From the NCBI RefSeq assembly GCF_016862195.1, contig NZ_BOMM01000047.1, forward strand, positions 1 to 64,000: a DNA stretch of 64,000 bases. The letters are read 5' to 3'. The translations under genes and the position numbers were made by a program. Numbering within the stretch: the first letter of the stretch is position 1; the number at the start of each line of letters is the position of its first letter. The DNA is from Paractinoplanes ferrugineus (GTDB lineage: Bacteria; Actinomycetota; Actinomycetes; Mycobacteriales; Micromonosporaceae). Below, one piece after another: positions 60,301-64,000 of this stretch. The notes under the pieces were generated by a model, which saw only the letters and a list, made by a program, of their open reading frames with translations, searched no databases and was not told the origin of the DNA.

Positions 60301-61064
60301 GGTGGGTAGCGCTGGTCAACGGCAGCGGCCGTGGCCTGCTCGCGTTCGGCGAACCGCTGCTGGAGGTGAACGCGTCGCACTACACGCCGGAGGACCTGTC
60401 GACCGGCGCCCGGCACGACTACCAGTTGACGCGCCGGTCGGAGATCGTACTGCGGCTCAACTACCGCCAGATGGGTGTCGGCGGCAACGACAGCTGGGGC
60501 GCGCAGACGCTGGACCAGTACAAGCTGTTCGCCAACCGGGACTACTCCTACACCTACCGGCTGCGGCCCCTGCCGGATGTCGGCCAGGCCCTGGCGCTGT
60601 CCCGGCGACCGGTGGAGACGGCGGGCGCCGGCAGCGGTCCGCAGACCGGCGCGTACTACCGGCTGGTGGCCCAGCACAGCGGCAAGGCCGCGGACATCAA
60701 CGGCGTGTCCACCGCGGCCGGCGCACTGCTGATCCAGTGGTCGGTGTCCAGCGGGCTCAACCAGCAGTTCGACTTCGTCGACTCGGGTAGCGGCTACTAC
60801 CGGATTCGGGCGCGGCACAGCGGCCTGGTGTTGCAGGTCGCGAGTTCGAGCACCGGCGCCGACATCAGCCAACAAACCGATTCCAACGCCGCGAGCCAGC
60901 AGTGGCGCGTGGTGGACCAGGGCGGCGGCACGGTGAGCCTGGTCAACCGCCAGAGCGGCCTGGCGATGGACGTGTTCAACGCGTCGACCGCCGACGGCGC
61001 CCGCATCTCGCAGTGGACCCCGGGCGGCGGCACCAACCAGCGCTTCACCCTTCAGCGCGTGTGA
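57324..61064 (+). CDS. Tat-exported GH2 beta-galactosidase-like enzyme with ricin-type domain
   Basis: 1246 residues behind GGGAGA. A twin-arginine signal (RRRTVLGGGLAALGAVALPGGIASA) is followed by a complete LacZ-type layout: sugar-binding domain with WRFKHVAKPADRD and PANWQQHGYDFPIYTN; Ig-like domain; TIM barrel with acid/base Glu520 (WSLGNEAGG) and nucleophile Glu584 (MIEYAHSMGNS); then Bgal_small_N-like domain (FWRAPTDNDRGNG, YYGRGPEENHWDRNSG). The last 130 residues are a ricin-type beta-trefoil (GGGTNQRFTLQRV). Folded export and a lectin module suggest action on insoluble galactan-like polymers. Same strand as the CBM2 esterase 174 bp upstream. Confidence 0.93.
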   Translation: MMIDPQDRGRSVRRRTVLGGGLAALGAVALPGGIASATPGAAPEVAAAWVDPPNGYPEWNNNIGIFEVNSEPPHATSMPYADLQQALDADRTTSPYRLDLTGTWRFKHVAKPADRDLNFHRTDVDDTGWPTIPVPANWQQHGYDFPIYTNFTYPWSGANGQNENPQPPFAPTRFNPVGQYRRRFDLPAAWPGRRVHLHFEGVKSGFYLWVNGTKVGYREGSYTPAEFDVTDYVRAGSNLVAVEVYRFPDGDWMEDQDMIRLSGIFRPVFLYSVPAVHLRDFTLTTPLRDNYTNADLAVKVAVRNRGAQQSGTYSVEIQLYDANRQAVWPSPLRVPVNVGAVPVGQDATAQGSQAVQGPKLWSAEHPNLYTAVLQLRDPSGAVTQTASARVGFREFTLSGGLMRINGQPVSLRGTNRHETNPDRGQALTREDMVTDIKLMKRLNINAVRTSHYPNNAVWYDLADEYGLYVMDEANLETHGVRDNYPDSNSAWTTAVVDRAVQMVHRDKNHPSVVIWSLGNEAGGGSNFVTMRNAIRSADPTRIVHYEGDNRREVSDIRSRMYESPSTVEGRAKDTSDTRPYVMIEYAHSMGNSTGNFKEYWDIVRRYPILQGGYIWDFVDQGLRRPIPSGGSGTYLAYGGDWGDNPNDGNFCANGIVTADRRPSGKAAEVKRIYQAITVSAGADVTSGVIKITNENLFTNVNEFTGRWALVADGTVVQSGALTAAQLDIAPLTSKTVQLPVQRPTAPAPGEEHFLELSFTLATTTAWADAGYEVARQQLPVNFSSPPIVPTPVADVSALTVTEASDRVTVAGPDFTVVFAKATGTISSFDAMGVRLVNSGPVPNFWRAPTDNDRGNGQPSRNGTWRRAGLDRTVTGFSVSKPSDRAVRIAVTGTLPTSTRSTYTTTYTVYGNGEIKVDNTLHPGATSLPYIPEVGTILFLPAELEQVRYYGRGPEENHWDRNSGSDVGVYSSTVSGQWTGYIRPQENGNKTDVRWVALVNGSGRGLLAFGEPLLEVNASHYTPEDLSTGARHDYQLTRRSEIVLRLNYRQMGVGGNDSWGAQTLDQYKLFANRDYSYTYRLRPLPDVGQALALSRRPVETAGAGSGPQTGAYYRLVAQHSGKAADINGVSTAAGALLIQWSVSSGLNQQFDFVDSGSGYYRIRARHSGLVLQVASSSTGADISQQTDSNAASQQWRVVDQGGGTVSLVNRQSGLAMDVFNASTADGARISQWTPGGGTNQRFTLQRV

Positions 61065-61081
61065 GCCGGTAGTCCGGGTGC

Positions 61082-61127
61082 GGACCGACCTGGCGCAGGT
61101 ATCGAGGTACCTGCGCCAGGTCGGTCC
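61082..61127 (+). terminator. Strong terminator after the GH2 gene
   Basis: Perfect 20-bp stem: 61082-61101 pairs with 61108-61127 around a 6-nt loop (TCGAGG). It starts 18 bp past the stop. It is the longest perfect hairpin with a loop in the window. Confidence 0.85.
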
Positions 61128-61741
61128 CCCGTTGACCCACCACCCTGTTCGAACAATCGCCCAACCCGCGTCGTCAGATGAGCCCGACTGCGCGGAGGTC
61201 CGTCCCCAGACGTCGACGGGCCCGCCGAACTCCTCGGCGATGACCTGGAGGGCTACCACGACGGCGCCGCTGTCTGGTTGAACTGCGCCGCAGAGCTGGC
61301 GCGCTCAATGCTTGGCGCCTCGCTCGCGGCTGCTGGTTTAGCCCGGTTCGAACGATGACGTTCCCGCGCTGCCGGACTCGTTGCCGACGACGGGCTCGCT
61401 GAGGTGCTCCAGCCGGACCACACCGGCCAGGTGACCAGCCGCCTCGTCGAAGAGGGTGACCCCTGCCCTCCGCACATACTGGACGCTCACGCCGCGACAG
61501 CGCTGCCGACCTACGCCGAGGACCGCCATCCCTTATCGGCGGCTGCACTTCCCGACCCTGACGGAGTGCTACGTGCAAGGTGGAGCACGTAACCTCGCAG
61601 ACTGAACGCACACGCCGACACGCCCGGACGCCTCGGCGGCGAAATCCGCCTTGTCACTCCCAGTAACGAGCAAGAGCTCGGACACACGGCGATGCCCGGT
61701 CAAGATCATTCGGTTGAGCCTGTATCCGCTGCCCCAGCCTG
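61128..61741. other. Gene-poor stretch, nothing recognised
   Basis: About 610 bp with several short open frames and no ribosome-binding site or known domain. It may contain further debris of the recombinase-like gene that follows. Confidence 0.35.
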
Positions 61742-62017
61742 CGCATCGATCCACGCGCCCGGTCCCGCCTGCTGACCATCATCGGCAACCTCGACGACCA
61801 CAGCACCGAAGCAAGGGAAAACGGCCGGCTCGGCAAAGTTGACGGCCGGCAGACCAGCCTCGCGGCCGCGACCGAAAAGATGGCCACCCTCGACCGCATC
61901 GCCACTCGAGCCGGCTCGGGCCAGGCGAACCTCGGTGTGCCGGACCCACCACCCGCCGAACGGGCCACCGAGGAGATCACGACCCGGTGCGACGCGGGCC
62001 TTGTCCACCCGCCTTGA
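61742..62017 (+). pseudogene. Recombinase/integrase-like C-terminal remnant
   Basis: A frame of about 92 codons without a start: LRIDPRARSRLLTIIGNLDD, then ENGRLGKVDGRQTSLAAATEKMATLDR. It ends at TGA 62017. The pattern of an LRIDP segment followed by a coiled helical tail resembles C-termini of actinobacterial integrase or recombinase proteins, by my recollection of the family rather than a clear motif. No catalytic residues remain. Confidence 0.35.
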
Positions 62018-62057
62018 TGTGGATCGGCGGAATGGGCTGGGGGCCTGCGCGAGCCGC

Positions 62058-63671
62058 TTATCGCGGTTTGGTGGGCAACTCGATGGTGAAGGTGGTGCCG
62101 GGGCCGGTGTGGTCGCTCAGGGTGATGGTGCCGTGGTGGCGTTCGATGATGGTGCGGGCGATGACCAGGCCAAGGCCGGTGCCGGGGATGCGGTGCTCGA
62201 GGGCGGTGGAGGCGCGGTAGAAGCGGCGGAACAGCCGGGGGCGTTCGGCGGCGGGGATACCGATGCCGGTGTCGGCGACGGTCCAGGTGATGTGGTGGTC
62301 GTTGTCGTCGGTGGTGACGGTTATGGTGACGGTTCCCCCGGCGGGGGTGTATTTGATGGCGTTGGAGAGCAGGTTGTCGGCGACTTGACGCAGCCGGGCG
62401 GGGTCGGCGTAGAGCTGGAGGCGCTCCGGCAGGCTTACTGTGATGGTGAGGTTCTTGTCCGGTGGTGGTGCGGCGGCGTTCAGCGCTTGGTGGATGATTT
62501 CGCACAGGTCGGTGCTGGTGGGGTTGATGGCCAGGTGCCCGGATTCGAGCCGGGCCAGGTCGAGCAGGTCTTCGGCCATGATCGAGAGGCGTTCGGCGTT
62601 GCGGACGATGATCCTCAGGTAGTGCCGCCGCTCGTCGGTGGGTAGGTCTTCGATGTCCTCGTCGAGCAGGGCCGTAGTCCCGGTGATCACCATCAGGGGA
62701 TTGCGTAGTTCGTGGGTGACCATGGCGAGGAACTCGTCTTTGGTGCGGGCCAGTTCGATGGCGAGTTCCTCGGCGCGGCGCCGTTCCACGTATTGCCCGA
62801 TCTGCGCTGCGAGGCCGCTGAGCAGGCCGAGCAACGTGTCTTCGGGATCTTCGACGCGGTCGCCGTAGACGCACAGCGCCCCCAGGACGTGTCTGCCGGT
62901 GCACAGCGGGACACCGACGGCGACGTGCAGCCCGAGCCGGGCGGCGGCGCGGCTGCGGAGCGATCCGGCGTCGGTGCCCAGGTCGGGAATCCAGTGCGGG
63001 GTGCCGTCGGCGCAGACCCGGCCGGGAAGGGCGACGCCGGGTTCGAGGACATCGATGCAGAAGTCGCGTAGTTGCCGGCCGGGCTCGACGTGGCGGGCGG
63101 CGCAGATCAGTATCTGCCGGTCCTCGTCGACGACCCATAGTTCGGTCACCGGCCAGCCCATCTTCACGCCGACGGCCTCGACCACCCGGGCCGCGGCGGA
63201 GGTGCTGGAGTCCGCCTCGGCCAAGCCACGGGCGACCGCTGCCTCCACGGCGATGAATCTGCTGGCGCGTTGCGCAGTGGTGACGTCGTGGGCGAAGACG
63301 TGGAACACCCGACCGCCGTTGTTGTCGGTAGCGGTCAGCGTCATTTCGATGGGCAGGTCGTGGCCGTCGGCGTGCCGGGCGGTCCACTGCAACCGCCGGC
63401 CCAAGGTGTGCCCCGAAAGACCGCCGGCCAACGACGCCAGTTCGGCGCGTGCCGCCTGCCGGGCCTGGGGTGGCACGATCAGCTCCTCGACCGATCGGCC
63501 GTACGCATGCTTGTGGGTGTATCCGAAGGTCGCCTCCGCGGCGGGGTTCCAGGCCACCACACGTCCGCTGGTGTCGAAGGCGAGGTACGCGTCCATCGCG
63601 GCGGCGAGCACGGCCGGTTGCTCGGGCAGCAGCGCGCCGGTACCACTGAACCGTTCGGGTTCTGCCAACAC
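62058..63671 (-). CDS. PAS-GAF sensor histidine kinase
   Basis: 537 residues, GTG start with GGGGGA upstream. PAS domain (about 20-130; MDAYLAFDTSGRVVAWNPAAEATFGY), GAF domain (about 145-290; CIDVLEPGVALPGRVCADGTPHWIPD), HisKA dimerisation domain with phospho-acceptor His320 (FLAMVTHELRNPL), and HATPase_c with N-box QVADNLLSNAIKYTP, G1 VADTGIGIP and G2 GTGLGLVIART. No membrane segment, so it is a cytoplasmic sensor, probably of redox, light or a small ligand. No response regulator is adjacent, so it is an orphan kinase in this window. Confidence 0.93.
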   Translation of the reverse strand: MLAEPERFSGTGALLPEQPAVLAAAMDAYLAFDTSGRVVAWNPAAEATFGYTHKHAYGRSVEELIVPPQARQAARAELASLAGGLSGHTLGRRLQWTARHADGHDLPIEMTLTATDNNGGRVFHVFAHDVTTAQRASRFIAVEAAVARGLAEADSSTSAAARVVEAVGVKMGWPVTELWVVDEDRQILICAARHVEPGRQLRDFCIDVLEPGVALPGRVCADGTPHWIPDLGTDAGSLRSRAAARLGLHVAVGVPLCTGRHVLGALCVYGDRVEDPEDTLLGLLSGLAAQIGQYVERRRAEELAIELARTKDEFLAMVTHELRNPLMVITGTTALLDEDIEDLPTDERRHYLRIIVRNAERLSIMAEDLLDLARLESGHLAINPTSTDLCEIIHQALNAAAPPPDKNLTITVSLPERLQLYADPARLRQVADNLLSNAIKYTPAGGTVTITVTTDDNDHHITWTVADTGIGIPAAERPRLFRRFYRASTALEHRIPGTGLGLVIARTIIERHHGTITLSDHTGPGTTFTIELPTKPR

Positions 63672-64000
63672 AATTTCCCCCGGTGGATACGGCGTGATCA
63701 GTCAATCAGCGCCTACTCGGGGGACGGGGTAGCGCAGCTGATGTCAGGTTACCTCCGGACGCGCGCTGAGCATCTGAAATGTCAGGACTGCTGTGTCCCG
63801 GCAACCCGTACTCGGCTCAACGCCTGGCTGGCGCGCCCGCCGGTCCTGCTGATCGGGATCGACTTTCTCTGTCCGGCTGGTCTTCACGACCATCAAGCTC
63901 AGGCCCCCCCGATGTACCGGCCATTTACCTGTGGCAGGGTCATTACCTGCTTCGCGGTCTCGCGGGGCATCCTCGCAACCCCGACGCGCAAGCCCCGGGT
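63672..64000. other. Window end, nothing recognised
   Basis: About 330 bp after the kinase start. Short open frames exist on both strands but show no domain or ribosome-binding site. The kinase promoter must lie here, but no clear -35/-10 pair stands out. Confidence 0.35.

Noticed and set aside
58551..61259. A 902-codon frame antisense to the beta-galactosidase-like gene, and similar long frames at 8520-10310 and 38618-40720
   Set aside because: Each lies opposite a gene with clear catalytic motifs and has no recognisable domain or start site.
61340..61360. GGTTCGAAC resembling a tRNA T-loop
   Set aside because: No acceptor stem or cloverleaf can be formed around it.
1..64000. CRISPR arrays, rRNA operons and complete insertion sequences
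   Set aside because: No regularly spaced repeats, rRNA motifs or paired terminal repeats with an intact transposase were seen by eye.

Overview
The window is high-GC DNA with dense genes, frequent 4-bp ATGA/GTGA start-stop overlaps, GTG starts, many TetR/LysR/LacI-type regulators, secreted enzymes with ricin-type or CBM2 modules, and a gamma-butyrolactone (GBL) signalling system. This points to a filamentous actinomycete. The style fits Micromonosporaceae (Actinoplanes-like), but the family is inference. I see no tRNA, rRNA or CRISPR array.

Left flank (1-12.6 kb): two lower-GC genes at the edge (a DUF4365-like nuclease-fold protein and an orphan frame); small regulators; an alpha/beta-hydrolase-TetR pair behind a tandem palindromic operator; a HEAT-like protein; a transposase remnant; and a secreted glycoside hydrolase family 2 enzyme divergent from a LacI regulator.

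Central biosynthetic cluster (about 12.6-42.7 kb): a twelve-gene minus-strand run starts at a StrR/ParB-like regulator. It continues through a GriI-like aldolase, a GriH-like dehydroquinate-synthase-II-type enzyme, aspartate kinase, P450, GMC oxidoreductase, aldehyde dehydrogenase, MDR reductase, FAD monooxygenase and MFS exporter, and ends in KorA-KorB. The aldolase and GriH homologue are the hallmark pair for 3-amino-4-hydroxybenzoic acid (3,4-AHBA) made from aspartate semialdehyde and dihydroxyacetone phosphate. Divergent from this run lies a carboxylic acid reductase (A-T-R). Next come a HAD hydrolase, a TetR regulator, an acyl-CoA-dehydrogenase-like flavoenzyme overlapping an AfsA-type GBL synthase, and a GBL-receptor gene. 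A seven-gene plus-strand operon follows: two KASIII-like enzymes, PaaA, a fused PaaB-PaaC, PaaD, an SDR and an enoyl-CoA hydratase, closed by a strong hairpin.

Five related palindromes (core ATACCTTC...AAGGTAT) sit upstream of the StrR-like gene, the reductase, afsA, the receptor and the KASIII-Paa operon. They look like autoregulatory elements that place the whole cluster under one GBL switch. My reading is a GBL-controlled pathway that makes an aminohydroxybenzoate-type unit, reduces or activates it, and modifies a CoA- or carrier-bound intermediate with a phenylacetyl-CoA-epoxidase-like diiron oxygenase. I cannot name the product.

Right flank (42.8-64 kb): 6-phosphofructokinase, a small secreted protein, an HD-domain protein, two LysR genes with partners, an ArsR-reductase-SRPBCC operon, AraC and NmrA genes, a patch of decayed genes (54.4-55.5 kb), a secreted CBM2 esterase, a large Tat-exported beta-galactosidase-like GH2 enzyme, a recombinase remnant and a PAS-GAF histidine kinase.
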